Of a stretch of 10,949 nucleotides of DNA, positions 1-5,699 are shown piece after piece (position 1 is the stretch's first letter; each line of letters begins with the position of its first letter). The stretch is taken from the NCBI GenBank assembly GCA_948687865.1, contig CAPQQE010000037.1, positions 750 to 11,698 of the forward strand. Direction: 5' to 3'. This stretch comes from an uncultured Bacilli bacterium. GTDB taxonomy: Bacteria > Bacillota_I > Bacilli_A > RF39 > UBA660. The translations under genes were made by a program, and so were the position numbers. The notes under the pieces were generated by a model, which searched no databases, was not told the DNA's origin, and saw nothing but the letters and a program-made list of their open reading frames with translations.

Positions 1-195
1 TCTCTCTTTAAGGGGTTTATTTTTATATCTATTTATTCTTTATCAATATATATAATTTTATAATATAACAATTTATAATTTTAGTTACTTAAGTTAATAT
101 ATTGTTCTGGTATTATTACATATATATTAGACAATTAATAATATATAATAAGTTATAGTAATATTATTTATATGTTATTTTATTATAAATATATA
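1..195. other. AT-rich stretch without a recognisable gene
   Basis: This stretch is almost pure A/T, with stop codons in all frames at short intervals. I see no open frame with a ribosome-binding site, no tRNA-like cloverleaf and no convincing promoter. The first few bases (TCTCTCTTTAAGGGG) are less AT-rich and could be the tail of something beyond the left edge, but nothing in the window shows what. Confidence 0.5.
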
Positions 196-234
196 ACTCT
201 CCCCTTTTTATAAGTATTAAAGTAGGGGGAGAGT
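196..234. terminator. GC-rich inverted repeat, possible terminator
   Basis: ACTCTCCCC at 196-204 pairs perfectly with GGGGAGAGT at 226-234 around a 21-base loop. A T-G and a T-A pair can extend the stem inward. It is the strongest hairpin in the surrounding AT-rich DNA and lies downstream of the leftward gene at 264-677. Neither strand has a clean T-run after it, so it may be a backup terminator, a 3'-end stabilising hairpin or part of an unrecognised RNA. Confidence 0.4.
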
Positions 235-237
235 CAA

Positions 238-259
238 AGAAAAAAGAGTAATCTCTTTT
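238..259 (-). terminator. intrinsic terminator of the 137-aa gene
   Basis: Just past the stop codon of the leftward gene, AAAAGAG and CTCTTTT (242-248 and 253-259) form a 7-bp stem with a 4-base loop. On the minus strand the 3' arm runs on into CTCTTTTTTCTTTG. The small stem followed by a U-tract is the form of a weak rho-independent terminator. The GC-rich hairpin about 10 bases further on may back it up. Confidence 0.55.
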
Positions 260-263
260 ATTT

Positions 264-677
264 TTATGCAACTAAACTATTGTCTTCTTTTGATTTAAAT
301 AATTTTAAAGATTTTGGTTTTCTTTGCTTACTATCACTTATAATCTTTTTAATATTTCCAATACTCTTAATTTTTGTAGTCTTAGAGTCATAGTCTTCAA
401 TAACGGCTATTTGTACCTCTTCCCCACTCTCATTTATTTCTATTGTACTGAACATTTTAACATTAATATATTCATCACAAAAATATCTAATTCTATTACC
501 ATCAAATGGGAAAACTTCTCTTAAAATAGTTAGATTATTTCCATTTTTTATTATATTTGCATATCCTGTAAATAATGAAGAATCATTTATATAAATATTT
601 TTTTTCTCAATATGAAATTCTTTATTATTGTTTGTTATTATATATAAGTTATCAGTAAAATGTTTATTAATATTCAT
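264..677 (-). CDS. hypothetical protein, 137 aa, strong promoter
   Basis: I do not recognise this protein. It has no signal peptide or membrane helix. Residues 1-100 alternate short hydrophobic and polar stretches, suggesting a beta-rich fold. The last 35 residues are strongly basic (around residues 115-130, with repeated K/R) and end in a short acidic and polar tail. The ATG start at 677 is supported by a purine-rich Shine-Dalgarno (GAGGGAGAGG), with AGAGG ending about six bases upstream. It has its own near-perfect promoter with a dyad next to the start point, so it is probably well expressed but switchable. A terminator follows directly, so it is monocistronic. It neighbours the helicase-associated-domain protein on the same strand, and both look more like accessory than core genes. 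The basic tail could bind nucleic acid, but that is a guess. Confidence 0.75.
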   Translation of the reverse strand: MNINKHFTDNLYIITNNNKEFHIEKKNIYINDSSLFTGYANIIKNGNNLTILREVFPFDGNRIRYFCDEYINVKMFSTIEINESGEEVQIAVIEDYDSKTTKIKSIGNIKKIISDSKQRKPKSLKLFKSKEDNSLVA

Positions 678-691
678 ATATAACCTCTCCC

Positions 692-712
692 TCTCATTTT
701 TTACAAATGAGA
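692..712. promoter_or_regulatory. 8-bp dyad at the start point, candidate operator
   Basis: TCTCATTT (692-699) and AAATGAGA (705-712) are perfect inverted repeats separated by five bases. The dyad begins three bases downstream of the TATAAT box of the 137-aa gene. The expected transcription start, about position 708, falls inside it. The transcript would lack most of one arm, so a DNA operator bound by a dimeric repressor is more likely than an RNA hairpin. No cognate regulator is evident next to it. Confidence 0.5.
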
Positions 713-714
713 AT

Positions 715-743
715 ATTATATAACAAATTTAAATGTATGTCAA
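715..743 (-). promoter_or_regulatory. consensus sigma-A promoter for the 137-aa gene
   Basis: On the minus strand TTGACA (738-743) is followed after exactly 17 bases by TATAAT (715-720). This is a complete match to the vegetative consensus, with a predicted start near 708 and a leader of about 30 bases to the ATG at 677. It is the only promoter in the window with both hexamers perfect at optimal spacing. Confidence 0.85.
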
Positions 744-805
744 ATTAAACTTTTTATTTTTATTACTTCAAGAGTTACATTTTACCTTTTAATTAACCTA
801 ATTTT

Positions 806-1435
806 TTATTTTTTTGAAAGTGAAAGCATAAAATATTTATTTATATTATCAACATCTTCTTTTGATTTTATTTCATAATGATTTACAATTTCTAATAGTT
901 TATTAATTTTCTTTAATAATTCTGCATTTATGTTATCTTTGTTTCTTTGGTTAATTTCTTGTCTTAATAAATTAATTTCATTAAGAAACCATCTGATTTT
1001 TATCTTATCAAGTAATTCTATATGTCTTTTTGTTATAACAACATCATTTTTACCTAAATATGCTAAACGTTGAGTTTCAATCCATTTACCTAATTGAATA
1101 CCATGAATTGTCTTATAATTACATGGAATATTAAGGTTACCATAGTCTTTATAATACTCTTTAGCAAGTTTATATTTCTCACACCAAATATATTCATTGT
1201 AATCCCATATCATTCCGATTTTATTTAATAAATAAATTCTCACTTTTGTTAATTTATTGGATTTGTATTTACATCTTTGCGTATTAATCCACGCGCCTAA
1301 ATTAAAGCCATCTTTATGGTATTCATATCCATTTTTTGTTTTAAAATCCCTTCTAATATTTAAATTCTTGTGATGTTCATAATACGCTTTTGCTAATTCA
1401 TATTTTTCACACCATATTTTATTATAATAGGTCAT
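806..1435 (-). CDS. free-standing helicase-associated (HA) domain protein
   Basis: The 209-residue protein holds two copies of the helicase-associated domain (PF03457 type), at about residues 8-78 and 84-150. Each has the family pattern: WCEKY near the start, A..YY, an N-LNI segment, LG.WI..QR and a closing I..W. Copy two (GNLNIP, LGKWIETQR) is closer to consensus. Copy one has an insertion around residues 33-44. A helical, charged, probably coiled-coil tail follows (about 152-200). HA domains are usually C-terminal additions to DEAD/DEAH-type helicases and are thought to bind nucleic acid. No ATPase motifs are present here, so it may be a DNA/RNA-binding accessory protein or a remnant of a larger gene. 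The ATG at 1435 has AAAGGA seven bases upstream and a good promoter, so the gene looks intact. Confidence 0.8.
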   Translation of the reverse strand: MTYYNKIWCEKYELAKAYYEHHKNLNIRRDFKTKNGYEYHKDGFNLGAWINTQRCKYKSNKLTKVRIYLLNKIGMIWDYNEYIWCEKYKLAKEYYKDYGNLNIPCNYKTIHGIQLGKWIETQRLAYLGKNDVVITKRHIELLDKIKIRWFLNEINLLRQEINQRNKDNINAELLKKINKLLEIVNHYEIKSKEDVDNINKYFMLSLSKK

Positions 1436-1471
1436 ACATTTTTCCTTTCAAAACACATAGTGGTGCATATT

Positions 1472-1499
1472 ATTATACAGTATCTATTTAAAAAGTCAA
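1472..1499 (-). promoter_or_regulatory. promoter for the HA-domain gene
   Basis: On the minus strand TTGACT (1494-1499) and TATAAT (1472-1477) are separated by 16 bases. The predicted start is about 30 bases upstream of the ATG at 1435, and the leader carries the AAAGGA ribosome site. Confidence 0.75.
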
Positions 1500-1665
1500 A
1501 TAAAGTAAGATAAAGGAAGTGTTATATTATGAATGAGAAGGTGATAATATTTTTTTAATAACTGACAAGGTACTATGATTATCCTAATTTAATGACGTAA
1601 ATTATTTTGTTCAAAGATAGTATATTTAATTTCTAACATAATTATTTGGCCCTTTCAAATAAAAT
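1500..1665. other. intergenic stretch, nothing supported
   Basis: This is the space between the end of pgcA and the promoter of the HA-domain gene. It holds no open frame of useful length and no clear terminator hairpin for pgcA. The only hint is a ribosome-site-like AAAGGAAG before an ATG at 1529 that opens just nine codons. Confidence 0.5.
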
Positions 1666-3273
1666 TTAATTAAATATTTTATTTACTATTCGTTTTAGGT
1701 TTTCTAATATCTTAATTGATTCATCTTTTAAATTGGATTGAGACCCTAAATAAACTTTAATTTTTGGTTCTGTTCCAGAAGGTCTTATCATTATCCAAGA
1801 ACCGTCATCAAAAACATATTTTAATGCATTTGTATGTAACTTCCCTACTTCGCTTAGATAATCTTTTTTAGTATAACTTTTATCAAACTTAATTTTATCT
1901 TCTCTAAAATCAGTCATATATTTACTAATTATATCTTTGCCATTTAAGCCTTCATATACAAAATTTAATGTTTCTTCAATATAATAACCAAACTCTTTAT
2001 ATATCTCATTTATATAGTCATCTAGTGATATATTTATACTTTTACAATATGATAATATTTCGATTAACGAGATCATAGAAGAAAATCCATTTTTATCATT
2101 TACATCTATGTTAAACATATATCCTAAGCTTTCTTCAAAACCAAATAGATAATCTCTGTCTTTTAATTCTTCTTTTTTATCTGCAATATTTTTACAACCT
2201 GTTAACACATCAAAACATTCTATATTATATTTATCACAAATTTTATTAATTAATGGTGTTGATACTATACTTTTTACTATATATGACTTATCCGTTATTT
2301 TAGAATTATTTATCACATAATATGTAAATATTACACCTAATAAATTTCCATTTATAAATTTATAGGTATCCCTATATTTATACATAGCCCCTACTCTATC
2401 TGCATCTGGATCTGTTAGTATAATCATATCTGAATTACTTTCTTTTGCATACTTAATTGCAAGTTCATAGTTTTTCTTAGGTTCAGGGGCAAAAGAGAAA
2501 TTACCATCATAATTACATTGTTCTTCCACTAAATTATAGTTGATTTTATACTTTTTTAACAATTCTTCTGCAGTTTTTATACCTACTCCATGTAATGATG
2601 AATAAGTTATATTAATATCCTTTGCATATTTTTTTAGTAACTTTTTATTCTTAATAGCTTTCTCATTTTCTTTTAAGAACATTTTATGTACTCTAAGTGG
2701 TGCATAATTAAAATATTTATTGTTTTTAGGCGCATATTTAATAGTTTTAAAGTCAGTTATACCATTCACTTCTTTTATAATCAAATCATCTTCTGGGGGC
2801 ACTATTTGACCTCCTAGAGAGTTATATACTTTATATCCATTATAATCTTTTGGATTATGTGATGAAGTTATAACAACACCACTATTACAATTTAAAAATT
2901 TAATTGCAAAAGAAAGTTCAGGTGTTGATGTATAATCTCTAAATAAATATGTTTTTATTTTGTAATAATTTAAAATTAAAGCAGTATCAAGAGCAAATTG
3001 TCTTGAATTATTTCTTGTATCAAATGCAATTACAACAGATGGATTTTGATATTTTTTCTTTAAATAATTAGCAAGACCTACTGTTGCTTTTCCAATAGTA
3101 TATCTGTTTATTTTGTTACTACCAAGACCCATTATTCCTCTAATTCCAGCAGTACCAAATTCTAAATCACTACTAAAAGATTCTTCTATTTCTTCTTTAT
3201 TCATATTCATAAGTAATTTTTTATCACTTTCTAAAATATTTTCATCATTTAACCACTTATTATATCTATCCAT
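1666..3273 (-). CDS. pgcA: alpha-phosphoglucomutase / phosphomannomutase (PgcA type)
   Basis: This cytosolic enzyme interconverts glucose-6-phosphate and glucose-1-phosphate. It feeds UDP-glucose, glycolipid and envelope polysaccharide synthesis, and paralogues also act on mannose phosphates. At 535 residues it is a little shorter than the ~580-residue Bacillus PgcA. All four alpha-D-phosphohexomutase landmarks are present. They are the phosphoserine loop TSSHNPKDYNGYK (Ser138 the likely phosphorylated residue), the metal loop DPDADR (288-293), the sugar-binding GFEESLG (378-384) and the phosphate-binding RPSGTEPK (497-504). The N-terminal FGTAGIRGIMG (39-49) is typical of the PgcA/PGM2 branch. 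The ATG at 3273 has AAGGAGA six bases upstream and a TTTACA-17-TATAAT promoter. The gene appears monocistronic, with the broken xerD upstream on the same strand. Phosphopentomutase or phosphomannomutase activity cannot be excluded from sequence alone. Confidence 0.93.
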   Translation of the reverse strand: MDRYNKWLNDENILESDKKLLMNMNKEEIEESFSSDLEFGTAGIRGIMGLGSNKINRYTIGKATVGLANYLKKKYQNPSVVIAFDTRNNSRQFALDTALILNYYKIKTYLFRDYTSTPELSFAIKFLNCNSGVVITSSHNPKDYNGYKVYNSLGGQIVPPEDDLIIKEVNGITDFKTIKYAPKNNKYFNYAPLRVHKMFLKENEKAIKNKKLLKKYAKDINITYSSLHGVGIKTAEELLKKYKINYNLVEEQCNYDGNFSFAPEPKKNYELAIKYAKESNSDMIILTDPDADRVGAMYKYRDTYKFINGNLLGVIFTYYVINNSKITDKSYIVKSIVSTPLINKICDKYNIECFDVLTGCKNIADKKEELKDRDYLFGFEESLGYMFNIDVNDKNGFSSMISLIEILSYCKSINISLDDYINEIYKEFGYYIEETLNFVYEGLNGKDIISKYMTDFREDKIKFDKSYTKKDYLSEVGKLHTNALKYVFDDGSWIMIRPSGTEPKIKVYLGSQSNLKDESIKILENLKRIVNKIFN

Positions 3274-3296
3274 TATATGATTCTCCTTATAATAAA

Positions 3297-3325
3297 ATTA
3301 TACTATTAATAAAAACAAGTGTAAA
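3297..3325 (-). promoter_or_regulatory. pgcA promoter
   Basis: TTTACA (3320-3325) and TATAAT (3297-3302) on the minus strand are separated by 17 bases. The -35 hexamer sits in the loop and 3' arm of the terminator hairpin of the preceding gene, so termination and initiation signals overlap. Confidence 0.75.
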
Positions 3326-3344
3326 TATTATTGTGCACTTGTTT
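3309..3344 (-). terminator. intrinsic terminator after xerD
   Basis: AAACAAGTG (3313-3321) and CACTTGTTT (3336-3344) form a perfect 9-bp stem around a 14-base loop, just past the xerD stop at 3348. On the minus strand the 3' arm runs into a T-run (CACTTGTTTTT), giving a standard rho-independent terminator. It overlaps the pgcA -35 region. Confidence 0.8.
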
Positions 3345-3347
3345 ACT

Positions 3348-3836
3348 TTATTTTTTACTTCTTGGATGAGCTTCTTCGTATTTATCTTTTACATAATTAT
3401 TTGATATATGTGTATATATTTGTGTAGTTTTTATATTTTCATGACCTAGCATTGTTTGTACACTTCTAAGATCTGCTCCATGATTAATTAAATGAGTAGC
3501 AAAAGAATGTCTTATTGTATGTGGATGTAAATCTTTATTTATACCTTTTTCTAATGCTATTGCCTTTAATATTTTAAAAAAACCTTGTCTTGATAGTTTA
3601 TCTCCTCTAGCATTTATAAAAAGTAAGTTTGTACTTTTATTTTTTAGTAATGTATTTCTATATATATTTATATATTCCCTTAAACATGTAGTTGCTACAT
3701 TTGATAGTGGTACTATCCTCTCTTTACTTCCTTTTCCAAAACACCTAACTATATTCATATCAAAATCTATATCATTAACCTCTAAACTAAGTAATTCTGA
3801 TACTCTAAGACCAGATGAATACATAAGTTCAAACAT
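3348..3836 (-). pseudogene. xerD: XerD-like tyrosine recombinase, catalytic half
   Basis: This is the C-terminal catalytic domain of a XerD-type site-specific recombinase, which resolves chromosome dimers at dif sites. Counting from the first ATG (3836), all active-site residues are present: Arg11 (GLRVSEL), Lys35 (GKGSKER), His106 and Arg109 (HPHTIRH), His132 (LGH) and the nucleophile Tyr141 (TQIYTH). LSRQGFFK and the HPRSKK tail are XerD-like. The frame stays open upstream to 3893. Those extra residues (KLLDIK ... DYRNKA) match the family, so the ATG at 3836 is internal and has no ribosome site. The N-terminal half is in another frame at 3872-4198. The domain itself shows no decay, so the break is recent, an assembly or sequencing error, or bypassed. 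As read, no full-length recombinase is made. Confidence 0.85.
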
Positions 3837-3871
3837 AGCTTTATTTCTATAATCAATCGCATTATTACACT

Positions 3872-3893
3872 TTATATCAAGTAGTTTATAGTT
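3872..3893 (-). other. frameshift junction in xerD, deletion scar at a repeat
   Basis: The two xerD frames overlap here. The same bases read N-Y-L-I-stop in the upstream frame and K-L-L-D-I in the catalytic frame, a shift of -1. Compared with E. coli XerD, which has about 19 residues between the core-binding domain and the LL motif, only about 11 remain. About eight residues are therefore missing. Restoring the frame needs a lost length of 3n+1 bases, and about 25 bases fits both counts. A deletion between two similar copies of AACTACTT, one encoding NYL and one encoding KLLD, would leave exactly this junction. Confidence 0.6.
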
Positions 3894-4198
3894 TTATTCA
3901 TTTTAAGACCTACTATATCATCACATGGATTTTCACTTATTAAATTACTTTTATATAGATATTTAAAATAATTTCTAATTGATACAATATGTCTATTTAC
4001 AGTTTTAGAAGATCTATCATGACTTATATATGAAATATAATTAGTAATATCTTTTTTATTAATACTTTTATATGTTTTATTTACGTGTTCAAAAAAATTA
4101 ATTAAATCTCTATAATAACCATCAACTGTATTTTTACTTAATTGCCTTTCTAATGATACATAATTAATATAATCAATTATTTGTGCTTCTATATCCAT
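3872..4198 (-). pseudogene. xerD: XerD-like recombinase, N-terminal core-binding half
   Basis: This half encodes the SAM-like core-binding domain of a XerC/XerD recombinase: the pattern LSKNTVDGYYRDL, then SSKTVNRHIVSIRNYFKYL and ENPCDDIVGLKM. It ends after about 108 residues at a TAA (3872-3874) inside the linker to the catalytic domain. I place the start at the ATG at 4198. AAGGTG lies six bases upstream of it, whereas the ATG nine codons earlier (4225) has no ribosome site and overlaps the promoter. Core-binding and catalytic halves together would give a recombinase slightly under the usual ~295 residues, short by about the linker piece that seems lost. The fragment alone could still bind DNA but not cut it. 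Confidence 0.85.
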
Positions 4199-4216
4199 AT
4201 ATTTCACCTTATTACA

Positions 4217-4245
4217 ATTATACAAAAATAAAAGAAAAACAACAA
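4217..4245 (-). promoter_or_regulatory. xerD promoter
   Basis: TTGTTG (4240-4245) and TATAAT (4217-4222) on the minus strand are 17 bases apart and lead into a very short leader with AAGGTG before the ATG at 4198. The -35 hexamer coincides with the 3' arm of the terminator hairpin of the upstream gene. Confidence 0.65.
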
Positions 4246-4256
4246 TATTATTTGTT
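4226..4256 (-). terminator. probable terminator of the helical-repeat gene
   Basis: AACAA (4241-4245) and TTGTT (4252-4256) form a short stem. The stop codon of the 310-aa gene lies in the loop. The minus strand continues GTTTTTCTTTTATTTTTG. The stem is weak, but the U-rich tail is long. Confidence 0.45.
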
Positions 4257-5180
4257 ATCTTTCTTATCCTTTTTCATTTTATATTTTTTGTCTTTATTAT
4301 ACTTTTCATTATACTTTGAGATATTATCATTAATGTCATCAGAATCTAGAAACTTATTTGGTTTATAGAATAATTTATATAAAAGAGCTTCTTCATCAAC
4401 TCCTTCAATTTCTGCAACTTCAGACAATAAATCAGATACTACCATATATGTATATAACTTTGTTTTACTTCCAAATATTTCTTTAATTAAAGATTTGTTA
4501 ATATATATAGCAAGTGAACAAATATATTTCAAATTTCTACTTTCAAGTATTTTTTTCTCTAATAATTTTTTATCATCACTACTAATATTTGATACATCTC
4601 TTCTAAATTTATATATATATTCAAGATCATCAAAATCTATCATCTTTTTTACTAAAATAGATATATCATCACTACTTAGTGACTCCAAACTAGATGCATA
4701 TCTATAAACCTCACATGGATATTCATTACAAACTTTTTCAGTAATTAGATGTAAAATGGGTGAGCTTAAATAATTTTGACATTTTATAGAAAGATCGATT
4801 AAATTTTGACCATGTACATTAATTATAATATATTTCATATAATTATCTATTAAATCACTATCAATATTTGATAATAAGTTATCAATTATATCAGTTTGCA
4901 TGTCATCAATAAAACGATATAAATAAGTGAAAATAAAGCCAGTTTCATCAAAATTATTAGTTATTCTTAATGAATTAGCTACTTTATTAATGAAATATGA
5001 GTAATTGGTAATTTTATTAACTAATTGATTCATTATTTGATATTTTTCACTATTTTTTTCTAATTCACAAGTTCTTTTTATAATTGCATCACGTTTTTCT
5101 ATAGTCATATTATTAGTTTTTTCAATCATTAACATAAGCATAGGAAAATTAAATGATTGTATATTTTTTAATTTATTCAT
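4248..5180 (-). CDS. helical-repeat protein of unknown function, 310 aa
   Basis: This is probably cytosolic, with no signal peptide or membrane helix. Residues 106-230 contain four degenerate tandem repeats of 30-32 residues, beginning near 106, 138, 168 and 199. They open with (L/I)(S/D)S(D/P) and carry a tyrosine-rich second helix, clearest in LEYIYKF and LKYICSL. This looks like an alpha-solenoid of the kind seen in repeat proteins with a DxxYIYxFA signature, usually a protein-binding scaffold. The C-terminus (about 285-310) is extremely lysine- and aspartate-rich and probably disordered. I place the start at the ATG at 5180 because AGGAGG lies six bases upstream, whereas the in-frame ATG twelve codons earlier has no ribosome site and lies in the promoter. 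The gene is monocistronic. The function cannot be named. Confidence 0.8.
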   Translation of the reverse strand: MNKLKNIQSFNFPMLMLMIEKTNNMTIEKRDAIIKRTCELEKNSEKYQIMNQLVNKITNYSYFINKVANSLRITNNFDETGFIFTYLYRFIDDMQTDIIDNLLSNIDSDLIDNYMKYIIINVHGQNLIDLSIKCQNYLSSPILHLITEKVCNEYPCEVYRYASSLESLSSDDISILVKKMIDFDDLEYIYKFRRDVSNISSDDKKLLEKKILESRNLKYICSLAIYINKSLIKEIFGSKTKLYTYMVVSDLLSEVAEIEGVDEEALLYKLFYKPNKFLDSDDINDNISKYNEKYNKDKKYKMKKDKKDNK

Positions 5181-5204
5181 ACTAAACCTCCTGAAATTGC
5201 TAAT

Positions 5205-5232
5205 ATTATAACACATATGATAAAAAAATCAA
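5205..5232 (-). promoter_or_regulatory. promoter for the helical-repeat gene
   Basis: TTGATT (5227-5232) and TATAAT (5205-5210) on the minus strand are 16 bases apart. The -10 is extended (TGTTATAAT), and the AGGAGG site follows in the leader. An all-A/T hairpin from the upstream gene's 3' end (5224-5238) overlaps the -35. Confidence 0.7.
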
Positions 5233-5238
5233 ATTTTT
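5222..5238 (-). terminator. weak all-A/T terminator hairpin
   Basis: AAAAAT (5224-5229) and ATTTTT (5233-5238) form a stem with a 3-base loop that includes part of the stop codon of the membrane-protein gene. The minus strand ends in a run of T. It contains no G-C pairs, so it may be inefficient. Confidence 0.3.
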
Positions 5239-5617
5239 AGTTAAAAGCCAGTTCTGTATCTATATTATCATCAAGTATTGCTATTACTAAAAAGATCATC
5301 CCACTTATTAGTATTAATGTTGATCCCATGCACGATGCATAAGTAAGCATTTTTTTCTTATTTGTATCATTACCATTTAATGATTTTATATCTTCATAAC
5401 TATCTTTTGCAAAATAATAATAAATAACTAATAATATTAAAAATATTAATATCATTAAATTTTGGTAGTCCTTTTTACATTTTAAATCATTATATATTAT
5501 ATATTTCTTTTCCTTACTATTAGCATAATAACTAAGTATTATAATAAATATATATATTACCCATATACTATTTTCCATTTTTATGTCTTTTAATCTATCT
5601 AACTTATCATAATTCAT
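5237..5617 (-). CDS. small three-helix membrane protein
   Basis: This 126-residue protein has hydrophobic segments at about residues 17-31, 53-69 and 97-115. A charged N-terminus (MNYDKLDRLKD) probably faces the cytoplasm. The loops are charged (SKEKKY, KDSYEDIKSLNGNDTNKKK), and the tail DDNIDTELAFN is acidic. I recognise no enzymatic motif. The ATG at 5617 is the first in the frame and gives the whole conserved-looking N-terminus, but no Shine-Dalgarno is visible before it. A TATAAT at 5639-5644 would place transcription start only about 15 bases upstream, so translation from a very short leader is possible. The gene is divergent from rarA with only ~80 bases between the start codons, so the promoters lie close together. 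Function unknown. Confidence 0.75.
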   Translation of the reverse strand: MNYDKLDRLKDIKMENSIWVIYIFIIILSYYANSKEKKYIIYNDLKCKKDYQNLMILIFLILLVIYYYFAKDSYEDIKSLNGNDTNKKKMLTYASCMGSTLILISGMIFLVIAILDDNIDTELAFN

Positions 5618-5638
5618 ATTAAATTGTATGATTAGGAT

Positions 5639-5644
5639 ATTATA
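5639..5644 (-). promoter_or_regulatory. -10 box for the small membrane protein gene
   Basis: An exact TATAAT on the minus strand lies 22 bases upstream of the ATG at 5617. No good -35 hexamer is found at normal spacing, so this is a tentative promoter. Confidence 0.4.
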
Positions 5645-5672
5645 AATAATAGAATTAAGTTATATTTTATTG

Positions 5673-5678
5673 TATAAT
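5673..5678 (+). promoter_or_regulatory. -10 box for rarA
   Basis: An exact TATAAT ends 21 bases before the rarA ATG at 5700. A weak -35 candidate (TAGAAT, 5650-5655) sits at 17-base spacing. A consensus-like ribosome site, AAGGATGTGAT (one mismatch to AAGGAGGTGAT), follows and fixes the rarA start. Confidence 0.5.
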
Positions 5679-5699
5679 ATTTATAAGGATGTGATTTTT

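Noticed and set aside
1..260. Replication origin or small RNA in the AT-rich left end
   Set aside because: No DnaA box cluster or recognisable RNA fold was found. A/T richness alone is not evidence here.
1529..1558. A nine-codon open frame (ATG to TAA) with AAAGGAAG upstream on the plus strand
   Set aside because: It is too short, has no promoter of its own and no similarity I can name. AT-rich DNA yields such starts by chance.
3836..3893. The xerD catalytic half as an independent gene starting at 3836
   Set aside because: No ribosome site precedes that ATG, and the 17-plus residues upstream in the same frame still match the recombinase family, so the true start was in the other half.
3872..3896. 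Programmed -1 ribosomal frameshifting to join the xerD halves
   Set aside because: No X-XXY-YYZ slippery heptamer or strong downstream stem is visible, and the linker is also short, which points to a deletion rather than recoding.
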